Positions 32,136 to 42,896 of a DNA stretch of 64,000 bases are shown piece after piece. The position numbers and the translations under genes were made by a program. The notes under the pieces were generated by a model. It was not told the origin of the DNA. It worked only from the letters and a program-made list of their open reading frames with translations, and searched no databases. Numbering within the stretch: position 1 is the first letter of the stretch; each line of letters begins with the position of its first letter. The stretch covers positions 119,241,842 to 119,305,841 of the forward strand of contig OX235270.1 in assembly GCA_944472135.2 (NCBI GenBank), read 5' to 3'. The stretch is from Trichobilharzia regenti (lineage: Eukaryota > Platyhelminthes > Trematoda > Strigeidida > Schistosomatidae).

Positions 32136-35100
32136 CTCGTCCCCCCGTCAAATAGCTTCGTGCGCAGACGTTCCGACCTTCTGGGTGCTACATCCTCTAG
32201 TTGAGGATTGTTACTGACCGGCTTGTCCCACTGTACCCATCTTTGGAGCTGACTGGCGTTAACTCGTTTCTGTTTATCACCTCTTCGGATGGTATATACT
32301 TGACCCCGTCTTTTTGTGATTGTGTATGGTCCTTCCCACTTTGGAAGGAGTTTCCGTGAACCTAGCCCGCCTCCAACTGTATATCTCCTGTCTCTACACT
32401 TCACTTGGTCCCCGACTGCAAAGGTAATGCACTGCGTCCTTTCTTTCATCTGAGACTTCGTGACATCACTGCGCTGCTTCCGTATTACATTCTTGACTGC
32501 CTCTTTCCTCTCTGCTTTTAATTTCGTCGTACTCCACTTTTGGTGCATGGGCCAGGTCTCATTGTGTACCGGTAATCGTGGTTTTCTACCATACATCAGT
32601 TGGAAGGGTGACTTCTTCGTTGTTTCCTGAGTGGTAGCCCGATGTGTTAGTAAAATCAGTGGAAGCTCCGTTTCCCAGTTCCCGCCCTTCGAGGCCAGCC
32701 ACTCCTTCAGTGTACGGTTGTTTCTCTCCGTTAGGCCATTCGTTTGTGGATGGTATGGGGTCGTTCTGATCCTCTTGATGCCCAGCTGTTGCAAACGGGA
32801 AGTAAACTCTTCACTCTCGAAACAGGGACCTTGGTCTGTCAGTATTGTCTTCGGTACGCCGTGGTCTGCAACAATGTGTCTAACTACTGCATCTGTCACG
32901 GTTCTTGCACGTTGGTCTGGGATTGCTACGGCGTCTACCCATCGTGTCGCGTGTTCCGTCATCACCAAGAGGTACTGATTACCATTGGATGTCTGAGGAA
33001 ATGGACCCATGACATCTACGGACCACAAGTCACCTATCGCGGTAACTGGAATCGACTGAAGTGGTGGTCGTATATACCGGTCACCTTTCATCAGCTGGCA
33101 CCGTGGACATCCAAGTACGTATCTTGCTACGTCTTCTCTCATACCTGGCCAGTACATACTTTGTCTTAGGAGGTCGGTCGTTCTGGCCACGCCTGTATGC
33201 GCTAGCTGGTGACATTCTTCTATCATGTCGTGGCGCGACGATTGAGGTATGACAGCCAGCCAGCTTCCGTCGTTCTCTCGCCAGGTCAGAGTCCCGTAGG
33301 CATTCACTCTGAGTCGATCCCTCTGTCTGAGTAGTGTGGTTAGCTCCTTACTCGCCGTAGTTTGATCCACTTCTATTCCGTTGGTGATCACCTGTATTAC
33401 TGTATTCAGCGTATCGTCCAACCTCTGCCTACGTGCAAGTCTTAGTGGGTCTTGTTCTACTGCATGCACTCCGTAAGCGACCTCGGGCAACTCAGACTCA
33501 TCTTCTGGTCTCGATAACAAATCTGCCAAGACATTTTCACTTCCAGGAACGTGTGAGATCGTAAAATCGTACTCCTGAAGACGCAACATCCACCGTGACA
33601 ACTTCCCCCGTGGGTCTCTCGCTGTCTTCAAAAATTGTAGCGGCTTATGATCAGTTTCGATGTGGAACCGCCGGCCGAGTAAATAAGGTCTCCATTTGTC
33701 GACTGCCCATACCATTGCTAAACATTCTTTCTCTATCGTTGAATACTTTCTCTCTGTGAGGGTCAAAACCCTACTGGCATACTCAACGATTCCCTCGTCC
33801 TGTCTTAGGACCGCACCTATAGCGTAGTCACTGGCATCTGTGCACACTGTGAACTGTCTTCCTGGCACAGGTAGTTTTAGCGTCATTTGTTGGTGGTCGA
33901 GCAGCTGTTTAATTCTGTCGAATGTCCTCTGCGATTCTTCCGACCAAACAAACTTTGGCTCACCTAGTAGCCTGTATAGAGGGGCTGCTATCTCATTGAA
34001 GTTCTTCACGAAGCGACTATAAAACGCTGCTCTACCCAAGAATTGTCTCAGTTTTCTCTTTGAATTCGGGGCTGGAATCGTTTTAATCGTCAAAATTTTC
34101 TCCGGCAGTGGTTTAATCTCACCATTTCCCACTTTATGTCCCAACAGAGTAACATTCTTTTTGGCTATCTGAGACTTGGTTTTGTTGACGCGTAGTCCAA
34201 ACTCTTCGATGCGTCGCAGCACGGCTTCTACATGGTTGACGTGATCGTTTTCGTTTTGACTGTATATGACGAGATCATCACCATAAACCTCCACGTTTTT
34301 CAAGTTCCTAAGTAATAGCTTCATCAGTCGTCTGAACGTAAACGGTGCACCTGCTAGTCCAAACGGCATGCGTTTAAATCGATATTGTGTCTGACCCACG
34401 ATGAAAGCCGTCTTATCTCTATCACCTTGTTTTATCGGTATCTGCCAGTATCCTGAGCGAAGATCGAGAACCGAAAACACATTCGCACCTTGTAGGCGAT
34501 CTAAGGTTTCTACCACTGTTGGCATGGCACACGGTCTTAACTCTGTCATACTGTTTAACTGTCGAAAATCAACACAGAATCTATACTTCCCATTCGCTTT
34601 TTTTACTAACAGCACTGGAGAGTTGTACGGGCTATCAGCTTCCTCAATAATATCATCTTTTAACATCTCTTGCACTTGTCGCTCCACTTCGCCTTCCAGA
34701 TGACATGGAACTCTTCGCGTTAAAAATGACCTTACTTTCGGATCACTTAACGGAATTTCATGATTCACCTTATCGCAATAACCGTATGGGTCGCCATCTC
34801 CAGTGAACAGATGATCGTATTTATTAATTAACTCTGTCACATTGTGTACCGTCGACAGCTTAATCGCTGCTATCTCGCTGGTCTCATACATGTTGATATG
34901 CCCGTATTTCGTGATCACCACGTTCGCTTGCGTGTCGATTATTGCACCAATCTCACGCAGAAAATCCGCTCCTAATATCGTTCGCTGTAGTTCGGGTACA
35001 ACAATGAAAGGAAACGTCACCTCGCAGCCACCAACAACGACCGTACAGTTCGATCTACCCGTGATACGCAACACATACCCGCCTACTGTTTGTACTGTCA

Positions 35101-35200
35101 ATGAACACGGACTAACACTCTTACATAAATTCTTATCTATTAACGACACGGCCGCCCCTGTATCTATCAAACATACTACTTCTCGATCATTCACTCGCAA
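32114..35200 (-). CDS. pol: Gypsy Pol polyprotein (protease, RT, RNase H, integrase)
   Basis: About 1028 residues. Protease: LIDTGAA at residues 11-17. RT: FRQLNSMT, VLDLRSGYWQIP (Asp at about 246), FGLAGAPFTF and VYGDDL (about 305-310). RNase H: CTDASDYAIGAVL, ERKYSTIEKECLAMVWAVDK and TDHKPLQF. Integrase: an HHCC finger (HQLAHTG ... CPRCQ), then DVMGPFP, LTDQGPCFES and TNGLTERNNRTLKEW for the DDE triad, and a C-terminal GPY/F module (PKWEGPYTI). The pol frame is -1 relative to gag and overlaps it by about ten bases, so a -1 frameshift is the likely way it is made; I could not assign a slippery heptamer. All catalytic residues that I can check are present. Confidence 0.95.
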   Translation of the reverse strand: MRVNDREVVCLIDTGAAVSLIDKNLCKSVSPCSLTVQTVGGYVLRITGRSNCTVVVGGCEVTFPFIVVPELQRTILGADFLREIGAIIDTQANVVITKYGHINMYETSEIAAIKLSTVHNVTELINKYDHLFTGDGDPYGYCDKVNHEIPLSDPKVRSFLTRRVPCHLEGEVERQVQEMLKDDIIEEADSPYNSPVLLVKKANGKYRFCVDFRQLNSMTELRPCAMPTVVETLDRLQGANVFSVLDLRSGYWQIPIKQGDRDKTAFIVGQTQYRFKRMPFGLAGAPFTFRRLMKLLLRNLKNVEVYGDDLVIYSQNENDHVNHVEAVLRRIEEFGLRVNKTKSQIAKKNVTLLGHKVGNGEIKPLPEKILTIKTIPAPNSKRKLRQFLGRAAFYSRFVKNFNEIAAPLYRLLGEPKFVWSEESQRTFDRIKQLLDHQQMTLKLPVPGRQFTVCTDASDYAIGAVLRQDEGIVEYASRVLTLTERKYSTIEKECLAMVWAVDKWRPYLLGRRFHIETDHKPLQFLKTARDPRGKLSRWMLRLQEYDFTISHVPGSENVLADLLSRPEDESELPEVAYGVHAVEQDPLRLARRQRLDDTLNTVIQVITNGIEVDQTTASKELTTLLRQRDRLRVNAYGTLTWRENDGSWLAVIPQSSRHDMIEECHQLAHTGVARTTDLLRQSMYWPGMREDVARYVLGCPRCQLMKGDRYIRPPLQSIPVTAIGDLWSVDVMGPFPQTSNGNQYLLVMTEHATRWVDAVAIPDQRARTVTDAVVRHIVADHGVPKTILTDQGPCFESEEFTSRLQQLGIKRIRTTPYHPQTNGLTERNNRTLKEWLASKGGNWETELPLILLTHRATTQETTKKSPFQLMYGRKPRLPVHNETWPMHQKWSTTKLKAERKEAVKNVIRKQRSDVTKSQMKERTQCITFAVGDQVKCRDRRYTVGGGLGSRKLLPKWEGPYTITKRRGQVYTIRRGDKQKRVNASQLQRWVQWDKPVSNNPQLEDVAPRRSERLRTKLFDGGTSVVRAGC

Positions 35201-35952
35201 CTTCGAATACAGAGCCCTTTCTCAATAGCCCCCACTAAATCTAGGTTCATACGAAAGAAAGAACAAGCATTATACCGTCTGAAATTTTTTCTTTTTCGCC
35301 TTTCTGGGCAGTATCTTCTCCAGTGTCCCGGCTTACCGCATTCAAAACACCGGTCTTTTCTATCAGCCAACTTTAACGCCGCCACTTCCCGCTGCAATGC
35401 TTCAATTTTCTGCTCATATTCGTTTGGTTTTGGTTGGTCTATAGCGGCTACCGTTGTGCTCAGCAGCTGTCTGGTCACCTTCGCCAGCTCACTAATATCC
35501 ATCGGCTGCGTTGCGTTAACCAGTTGTAATCGCTGAGAAATGTGGTCTGGGACACTCTCGATGAATTGGGAAGACAGTAACTGCGCTTCTGATTCTTCAT
35601 CTAAAGTGGGAAGCGCGCGTCGAAGTAGATTAGTCAGTTTCACCGCCAACACTAGCGGGTCTCCATCAGGTCCAAGCTTCATTGACCGGAACTGCTGCAT
35701 TGCTAGCTGTCTGTCTGTTTCGCTGTCAAACTCGGACACTAGTCGTTCAACCAATTTCTTCCAAGACGCTGTGCCATTTGACCTGTCTACGCTGTCATAT
35801 GCAGCCTTCGCTCGGCCTCTCAACAGCGTCCCCAGGACAACTGCCTTCGCCGCCTGCTCCTTGACACCCACCAGCTCAGCAACGGCCTCGAAGTCACGTA
35901 AGAAGCTCCGTATGTCTCCTTCTTCAAACGCAGCTGGCCACGGGATCTTCAT
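35191..35952 (-). CDS. gag: Gypsy Gag with CCHC zinc knuckle
   Basis: 253 residues from the first ATG after the primer-binding region (MKIPWPAAFEEGDIRSFLRD). The frame is also open upstream to 35994 with a non-ATG start, but that stretch overlaps the primer site. The capsid-like core includes LGTLLRGRAKAAYDSVDRS and LRRALPTLDEESEAQLL. A single CCHC knuckle (CFECGKPGHWRRYC) lies near the end, followed by a basic stretch. The protein packages element RNA. The mini-Gypsy fusions at 5233 and 6645 carry the first part of a related Gag. Confidence 0.92.
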   Translation of the reverse strand: MKIPWPAAFEEGDIRSFLRDFEAVAELVGVKEQAAKAVVLGTLLRGRAKAAYDSVDRSNGTASWKKLVERLVSEFDSETDRQLAMQQFRSMKLGPDGDPLVLAVKLTNLLRRALPTLDEESEAQLLSSQFIESVPDHISQRLQLVNATQPMDISELAKVTRQLLSTTVAAIDQPKPNEYEQKIEALQREVAALKLADRKDRCFECGKPGHWRRYCPERRKRKNFRRYNACSFFRMNLDLVGAIEKGLCIRSCE

Positions 35953-35976
35953 CTTTTTGGAGGCAGCGACACCAAA

Positions 35977-36328
35977 TGTAACAACAGAAGACAAGGGCTG
36001 GCAACAGATCGTTTTATTACGAAAATCAACACGTATTTATATATATTTTATGTGCATTAATAAGGCTTATGCAAGCAGAAAAAGGCAGTCTTCTGATTGG
36101 TTGTTTCTCGGAAGTTAAGCAGACAAACACAGTCTTATGATTGGTTGTTTTCGATATTTCTCGGAAAGTAGAGCCATCTATCTGCGAATCATATTTGTCC
36201 ACATTTAAGTTTGCTGTGATTGGTTGTTGAAACAGCCTTGTTCATATTTTCTCACGGCCCATATTAGTGACCTAGACATTAACGTAGATTAGTGCCAACC
36301 AATCGGCTAGCAGCCTGCTCTCACCACA
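35977..36328 (-). repeat. 5' LTR of the full-length Gypsy element
   Basis: 352 bp. On the minus strand it is followed by TTTGGTGTCGCTGCCTCC, containing the presumed primer-binding site. AATAAA lies about 40 bases from its 3' end on that strand. Confidence 0.93.
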
Positions 36329-36332
36329 ACAT

Positions 36333-36959
36333 GACTTATCATTTTTTGAACATATCTCCAAACAGGTGTCAAAGTCACGCAGACTTGTCGGCTTTCTACT
36401 CAGGAACTTTTACAGAAATGAGTCCAGAATTCTGTTGTACAAGGTTTGTGTGCGTCCTTTATTTGATTACTGTTTATCCATGTATAGTAGTATACGCATA
36501 GAGGACAAATTGAAAGTCGAGGGAGTGCAGAGGTACTTCACCTCAAAATTACTCGGAACCGAAAATGGTGCGAACTACTCCACTAGATGTGACACCCTAG
36601 GATTAGAAACACTATGGCTAAGACGCCTGAGACTAAACTTAATACTTCACCATAAGCTTCTAAACCACTTAGTTATTACCTCTACTAATGGCATTAGACT
36701 TTCAGATGACAGTGGCTGCAAACTAAGACACACTAAGGGTACAGTAGCTATCGAACAATGTAAAACAGCTACCAGGCAAAAGTTTTATTTGATTAGGTAT
36801 GCACAGATATGGAATAAACTACCAATGGAAGTGTGTCAAGCAGGTACATTGGCCTCCTTCAAAAAAGTGCTTAACGACAAACTACAAGAGATTGCAAACG
36901 ACAGTAGTCCTAGTTCCTATCTGAGAGCCTCCAAAATTATAGGTCCGATTAATGTATAA
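36333..36959 (+). CDS. CR1-like element ORF2, 3' part (polymerase C-terminal region)
   Basis: This is the rest of ORF2, displaced 4.5 kb by the Gypsy insertion. It reads in the same phase as the first part once one copy of the ACAT duplication and the insertion are set aside. It holds the CR1-type C-terminal region (SKSRRLVGFLLRNF, LLYKVCVRPLFDYC, RYFTSKLLG, NLILHHKLLNH, RQKFYLIRYAQIWNKLP) and ends at GPINV with a TAA. The two parts together make about 959 codons, a normal ORF2 length for this clade. Apart from the TAG at 30876 and the insertion, I see no other lesion. Confidence 0.88.
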   Translation, partial: DLSFFEHISKQVSKSRRLVGFLLRNFYRNESRILLYKVCVRPLFDYCLSMYSSIRIEDKLKVEGVQRYFTSKLLGTENGANYSTRCDTLGLETLWLRRLRLNLILHHKLLNHLVITSTNGIRLSDDSGCKLRHTKGTVAIEQCKTATRQKFYLIRYAQIWNKLPMEVCQAGTLASFKKVLNDKLQEIANDSSPSSYLRASKIIGPINV

Positions 36960-37566
36960 GCTTAAATACTACACCTGTTGTTTTTTGCCTATATTTATAA
37001 TTTTAGATAAAACATTAACGATTAAGATACTTACCCTCAAACAGACAAGAAGTTTCGTTTGTAAAACTTCTACCCAACACAATAAGTGGAATAAAACGGA
37101 CATAAACCGACAACATGAAAAAGATATAACTCACCACAACATCACATGGACAGATGTACGCTCGTCGGGCATCATATATACCTCACCAACTACAACTCAA
37201 CTTTCCTAAGATAATGTGATGAACTTATATCCGTAATGTTGCTGAGCAGTTAATATCCACAACTCATGTCGTAACAACTAAAATTCAAAAACCCTCCTCA
37301 TGAGAAGTAAATACCCACAAGCAGTAGAAATCCATTAATTAACGCGTCCAAAGCTTATGTATTTTGCTCCCAACAATGACATTGCAGATCAAATGAGATA
37401 AGCAAATCACTGATTTCCAAATAACACAACAATGAACTATAATTCAAGAATTCTGTACACAACGAAATTATGTATGAAAATTGACTTCAAGCTTTATTTT
37501 TTTCCCAGGCACTTATAACCCATCCACCAAAGACCTGGTTTTTTTTGTTAACGCGAAGACAAAACT
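36960..37566. other. 3' UTR of the CR1-like element and unassigned flank
   Basis: No gene. It should begin with the CR1 3' UTR, but I cannot see a clear terminal short repeat. AT-rich DNA continues to the 5' LTR of element B. Confidence 0.45.
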
Positions 37567-37925
37567 TGTCAATGTAGTTGAAGAGTGAACGATCAACTCA
37601 TGGTTGTTTGCTCAAAACCAACTTCCCCAATTTTCGCGGAGGCATCAATACGACAGTCATCGTCTCATCGGTCGCTGCTCAGAAAGAAGTCAGCAGTAAA
37701 CCGTCAGAAGTAATATTGTGATTTATTATTGTAATATTTGTTCACAGACCTTAGTAGAAACATTTTTGATATGTTGGTGTTACAATAAAGAATTCTCGAG
37801 TGGCCAATTGGTGTTTTGGTTTTTTCGTCCGTTATTGCTAAGCGTTTCTGAGAAACTTCAAGGAACAGCGTGAGCCCGAGTGCAGCAAGAGCTGAGCATT
37901 AACGGTTTACGAGACGCGGCTGACA
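37567..37925 (+). repeat. 5' LTR of BEL-type element B
   Basis: 359 bp, TGTCAATGTAG at the start and GCGGCTGACA at the end, very close to the solo LTRs at 20479 and 51296 and less close to the LTRs of A and D. AATAAA is at ACAATAAAGAATTC. Confidence 0.9.
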
Positions 37926-38022
37926 GTTTCTGACGGTCACTGTTCATCTTTCCTGGTGCCGGTCAAGTCCTCTTTGAACAAGCAATATCTGGAACATTTT
38001 TGGAATTGGTTCAAGTTCAACA

Positions 38023-39978
38023 ATGCCTGGGTCAAAGAAGGGACAGAGTGTCTTGGATGCAAACAGGAAAGTAAGTCATGGTGACTTGTCTGTTAATTGT
38101 AACGATGTGTCTGATGTTAAGCATGACATGGTTGATGTTACTGTTTCGCCGTTCAGGGATAATAGGAACATCAAACTCCCTAGATTTGAACCACGGTGTT
38201 TCGATGGAAACCCGGCTGATTATTTGCAATTTGTAAAGGAGTTTGAGATCATGCTGAGTGGTTTTTTATTAAATGATGAATTGAAATTGATGTATTTGAC
38301 GAGGTATTGCACTGGGGATGGTTCATGAGCTATACAGTGCTGTAAGTTTATGTAGCCAAAAGAGGGCTAATACGAGGCTATGAGCATATTACGTGGAAGG
38401 TTTGGAAGACCTTCGATGATTGCAGGGAAATTATTCGAGGCTGTTAAGGGTAATGGTGGTCAATTACAGGATGACTCCCAGGCACTCACTGAGTTTTTAG
38501 ATAATCTTATGACTTATAAGAATACCTTGATTTCGATGAATTGCATGAGTGATCTGAACTCGAGTTTTATACTAGAAGTAATAGCAAGACGTCTACCTAC
38601 TCGACTGCAAAGGAAGTGGGTGAAGATAAGCTCCCGTATGGAGGATGAGGGTGTCGAGCCAAAATTTGATGATATCCTGAGACTAGTAAAAGATAGAGTC
38701 AATCAATCTATGAGCAAGTTTTCCAGTCTGTTAGATCTCACCCCTAGAATAGAGCAGTCTGAGATCAAAACGCAATCATTGATGACGAATAAGCCTCAGA
38801 GAGGTGGATATCGAGAAGACTCCATGATGTCTAGTAATGCATATAGACCTAGTGAGTGTAACAGGTTTCGTAGTACATCCTCAACAGATAAGTTACAAGA
38901 TGCAGGACAAACACGGTTGTGTTTTACACGTGTGCAAGAGGTGCATACAGAAGTGAACTGTGAACCAGTGAGCAAGTTCAGTGATAAGCTAAATGTAAAC
39001 TCCAGGCCTGACTCCGAATTGTGTGACGATAACGGTGCGGTGAAGAAGTCTGTAGTTGCAACTGGTAAGCCGTTGCTGAATAGAGTGTCACAGAATAGAG
39101 TTACTGCTTCAGAGTGGAGTTCTGACTCCACAAGTTTACAAGGTATAACTAGTCAGAGTGAAGATATAAAGCCTTTAATGATTTGTGAGGAGGAACCAAA
39201 ATTGTCTACTTCTGTTACTAAAGAGTTTGAAAATGATGAACTTGACGGTAAATTGAATATTCGTGATAATGATCATGATACTTCACAGTTGTCTTTGGTT
39301 GATCATGATGAAATGGAGGGAATGCCTACTACCGCTGAGTTAAATAAAGGTTCTGTAGAACTTGAACGTGAAGTAGAAATAAGTGCAGGTGCACTTGCAG
39401 AAGGCATGCATACTTGTCAGACCGTCAGTGTGAGTGATCAGCATGTAGCCCACCTATCATCAGATGATAGTGCTAAACCCGAACTAGTAGTGAAAGACAG
39501 CAATGGTGGTGGTCTTGCAGGTAGACAAATTTCTGAAAGCCGAGCAACAACAGCTTTTGTTCCACCTCTAACTTCATCAACTGGTATCAATCGGTCATCG
39601 TTGGTGTTGTCATCCACAATGAAACCGTCGCCGATCAACTGAACTATCTTCTGCAATGACTTTGATACTATTGGTGCATTTGAAAGGACGAAAGATATTG
39701 CTCAGTTTAGAGAGGATAAGCCAAGTGTGCACGAAAGAATAATTGTTAAATTGACTTCCACTAATAAGGGAATTTCTAGTTTCAAGTTACTATTTGAATG
39801 TTATTATCTTTGGTGTAAATTACTCTGTTTCTACTCTTGGTTGACCAGATACGTCGTGTGTTTGTTGGTCATCTGTATTCTACGATACAATGACATGAGC
39901 GTGTTGGCGTTCAGATTTGAGGATATAGCTGATAGAAGGAAGTCAGCAAATGAACTCTGCGACGATTTTCCAACCTAG
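38023..39978 (+). pseudogene. BEL-type Gag-like gene of element B, four in-frame stops
   Basis: The frame is homologous along its whole length to the intact 651-residue protein of element A, with the same start (MPGSKKGQSVLDANRKVS) and same end (ELCDDFPT). It is broken by TGA at about 38326, TAG at about 38353, TAA at about 38368 and TGA at about 39640, with no frameshift. The TAA after KPKEG is shared with element D. The hydrophobic C-terminal block is kept (39780-39890). Confidence 0.9.
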
Positions 39979-40969
39979 AGCGTCAACCTGAGAAGGGTTG
40001 TATGCGTACTTCTATAAGTTCTACAATTCTTCAAGTATAGTGCATCGGGGAGCAGCCGAACATGTTTAGAGTGTTATTTTGTACATATGTTCATGTTGTA
40101 TATACTGAATTGGTATCAGTTTTCACCTATCTGTTGGTAACTTTGTTTGTGTCGGGACGCCTTCACTAGTATGATCAACCTGAGAGGGAATGTAGGCGAA
40201 CTGCTTTAAGTGTTAGAGTTCCTCAAAAGAAATAATATCGAGACATGATCCGCCAGGTTATGTGTACTGTTTATATATATGGATGGTGTGTCAAATCAAT
40301 TTGTGTTTTGAATTCACTGTGTTAACTTGTTGTTTTCCTACTTTGTTGTATTGTATAATTTTGTTAAAATCTTCGTCGTGCTTACTTCTGAAGTTGTTTC
40401 TAGTCTTCTACATCTGTGAATGAATCGATTGGTGTTAAAGACGGCTGATGGGTCGTATGCGCCGGAGAGACCAGTGCTGAGAATGACATGCACACGGAGA
40501 TAAGGATTAGCTGTGGGATTAATGATTGAGAATGAATGTTTCTATTTAGGCTGTGGTCCCACACGCTGGGGAGCGAGAGTGGAGACGACTGGGGCTTGCA
40601 CACGTCACCGTTACTAGAACTGTGGCAGAATGAGTGACAAGCGATCTCAGTGGTAATTGATATTGAATAGATAAGAGGATGTGAGACGAGCATAATGAGG
40701 TGCTTCTATGGTCACGTTGCTTTCTGCAAGTATCATTCTAGCAAGTGGCGATTGTGTTGCAAGATGTCAAGAGGATGCCTTTAACTGGAAGGCTTAGGTC
40801 GTCGTCGATGAGTGAGATTGTGCTGTTTGTACGCCTGTGGTGTGTTGACTTTTCTGTTTGTTTTCCATTTCAGCTTTGTCTGTGTGACCCGGGTTCTCCA
40901 AATGTCGTCCAAGTCAACGTGTATTGGTCGTGATTGGAAAAATGGATGGATCCCACTTTTGCTAGCGGG
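39979..40969 (+). other. 3' noncoding region of element B
   Basis: Two diverged units of the 190-bp repeat (starting near 39979 and 40170), then sequence collinear with the A and D 3' regions, and an imperfect version of the hairpin before the truncated 3' LTR. No coding sequence. Confidence 0.75.
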
Positions 40970-41005
40970 TGTCAATGTGGTTGAAGATTGAACGATCAAT
41001 TCACG

Positions 41006-42393
41006 ATTGGCGACTCAATAATTCTTTATTCTTACACCTACATATGAGCAGCATAATATCTTAAGTCCATGAATAAATAATACAATAATAAATCACGATA
41101 ATACTTCTGACGGTTTTCAACGTGCTTTTTGAATAGCGACCGATGAGACGATGACTGTTGTATTGATGCCTCCGCGAAAATATAGGGAAGTTGATGTTGC
41201 GCAATCAACCGTGAACTGATTGTTCAATCTTCAACTACAGTGACATACTCTCCCATACATAGTTGGATTATCCTCACTAAACTGACTATTGACATTCTTC
41301 CTTTCAAACTGACCGGTACTAGCAAAGTCATAGCATAAGACTCTTGAGTTCATGGACATCCCTTTCATTGTGGATGACAACACCAACAACGACTGAGCGA
41401 TACAAGATGATGAACTTAGCGGCGCATCAGAAGCTGTTGTTGTTCGACCTTGAGAAGTTTGTCTAACCGCAGGATTACCACCACTGCTATCTTTTATGAT
41501 TGGCTCCGGTTTAGCACTAGCATCTGATGATAGGTGGGCTACACGCCGATCATTTACACTGACGGTCACATGAGTATCCACACCTTTTGCAACCGCATTT
41601 GCCTTTAAGTCTACTTCACGCTCAAGCTGCATAGAACTTTTGTTCAACTCAGCATTAGTAAGCATTCCCCTCATCTCACCATGATTAACCATAGATAAAA
41701 GTTTACTATCCTGATCAATTGCACAAATATTCACTTTATCGTCGTCTCTCTGGTCGACTTCACCATTTTTAACCTCTTTTATAACAGCAGGAGTTGATTT
41801 GGATCATTTCTCACAAATCCTTACCAGTTCTATACCTTTACTCTGACTAGTAATACTTTGAAAACTTGTGGAGTCAGAACTAGAATCTGAAACTGTAACT
41901 CTCTTCTTCTTCACAAAATGTGGGGTCGTTGGTGACACTCTGTTCAACAATGGCTTACTGGTTGCAACCACATGCTTCTTCACCGCACCATTATCGTGGC
42001 ACTATTCGTAGACAGAACTTGATTTCACATTAGGCTTACAAGTAATCTTGGTCACATCTTCACATTTCGCTTTGTATGGACTTCTTTGAAAAGTGTGACA
42101 CACAACGTTGTTATTCTCACAACTTGTAACCTATCTTCTGGTGACATCCCACGAAGGCAGTTACACTCATTAAGCTTGTATGGATTACTATGCACCATAA
42201 AGCTTTCTCGATATCCACTTCTCTGAGACCATTCCCTCATATATGACCGCGTTTCTCTCTGTCTTCTCCATTCTAGGGGCGGGGTGCGATATAATGTCAA
42301 ACTTGCTCATACCTTGATTGACACCATCTATCACTAATCTCAGTATATCGTCGAACCCTGCCTCTAAACCTTCGTTCTCTATACGAGAGCATA
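41006..42393 (-). mobile_element. BEL-type element C (reverse), 3' part
   Basis: This contains a truncated reverse LTR (about 41006-41245) and the C-terminal half of a decayed gag. The sequence stops at 42393, where element D is inserted, and resumes at 46363. The left end is fused head to head with the truncated 3' LTR of element B. Confidence 0.8.
41231..42393 (-). pseudogene. Gag-like gene of element C, C-terminal part
   Basis: Minus-strand segments match the middle and late parts of the 651-residue protein (VAHLSSDASAKPEPIIKDSS, SSTMKGMSMNSRVLC, LQVVRITTLCVTLFKEVHT). Stops and frameshifts break it repeatedly. The hydrophobic C-terminal block is deleted: the frame runs directly into the LTR near 41245. 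It is the most decayed BEL copy here. Confidence 0.8.
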
Positions 42394-42753
42394 TGTCAAT
42401 GGAGTTGAAGATTGAACGATCAATTCATGGTTGTTTGCTTAAAATCAACTTCCCCAATTTTCGCGGAGGCATCAATACGACAGTCATCGTCTCATCGGTC
42501 GCTGTTCAGAAAGAAGAGTGAAACATCGTCAGAAGTAATCTTATGATTTATTATTGTAATATTTGTTTTCAGACCTTAGTTCGCTTATTCCTTTTATATG
42601 TTGGTGTAACAATAAACAAATCTAAAGCGGCAGATCGGTGTTTTGGTTTTTGCGTCCGTTATAACTAAGCGTTTCTGAGAAATCTTCGAAGAACAGCGTG
42701 GGCCCGAGCGTAGCGAGAGCTGGGCATTAACGGTTTATGAGACGTGATTGACA
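42394..42753 (+). repeat. 5' LTR of BEL-type element D
   Basis: 360 bp, nearly identical to 46003-46362 (one visible change, TTCATGG against TTCTTGG), indicating a recent insertion. Confidence 0.92.
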
Positions 42754-42896
42754 GTTTCTGACGATAGAAACAGATCTGGCGGATTCAAACAGTTGGTGAA
42801 AGTTTGGATAGTCACCGTTCATCTTTCCTGGTGCCGGTCAAGTCCTCTTTGAACAAGCAATATCTGGAACTTTTTGGAATTGGGTCAAGTTCAACA

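Larger units (their letters stand above)
31784..36328 (-). mobile_element. Full-length Gypsy-type LTR retrotransposon
   Basis: 4545 bp with 352-bp LTRs (31784-32135 and 35977-36328) that differ at a single base by eye (AACAATAG against AACAACAG). A 4-bp ACAT duplication (31780-31783 and 36329-36332) marks the target inside ORF2 of the CR1-like element. Coding regions are intact: gag (35191-35952) and pol (32114-35200) with protease, RT, RNase H and integrase in that order. A GACGGGGGGACGAG polypurine tract adjoins the 3' LTR. It is probably young and possibly active. It is related to the Gypsy families described from schistosomes (Saci or Gulliver type), but I cannot assign one with certainty. 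Confidence 0.93.
37567..41005 (+). mobile_element. BEL-type gag-only element B, 3' LTR truncated
   Basis: A forward copy of the same family as element A. It has a 359-bp 5' LTR (37567-37925), a leader shorter than in A and D, a broken gag (38023-39978) and about 1 kb of 3' noncoding DNA with two of the 190-bp repeat units. Its 3' LTR starts at 40970 (TGTCAATGTGGTTGAAG) but stops after roughly 36 bp. There it meets a reverse-oriented LTR belonging to element C. Confidence 0.85.

Noticed and set aside
32631..35228. Several plus-strand open frames opposite the Gypsy pol gene
   Set aside because: All lie antisense to the intact pol frame; none has a domain or splice context.
35191..35230. A -1 slippery heptamer at the gag-pol overlap
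   Set aside because: GAGAAAGGGCTC is tempting, but the homopolymer runs are not in the required phase; I could not assign a site.
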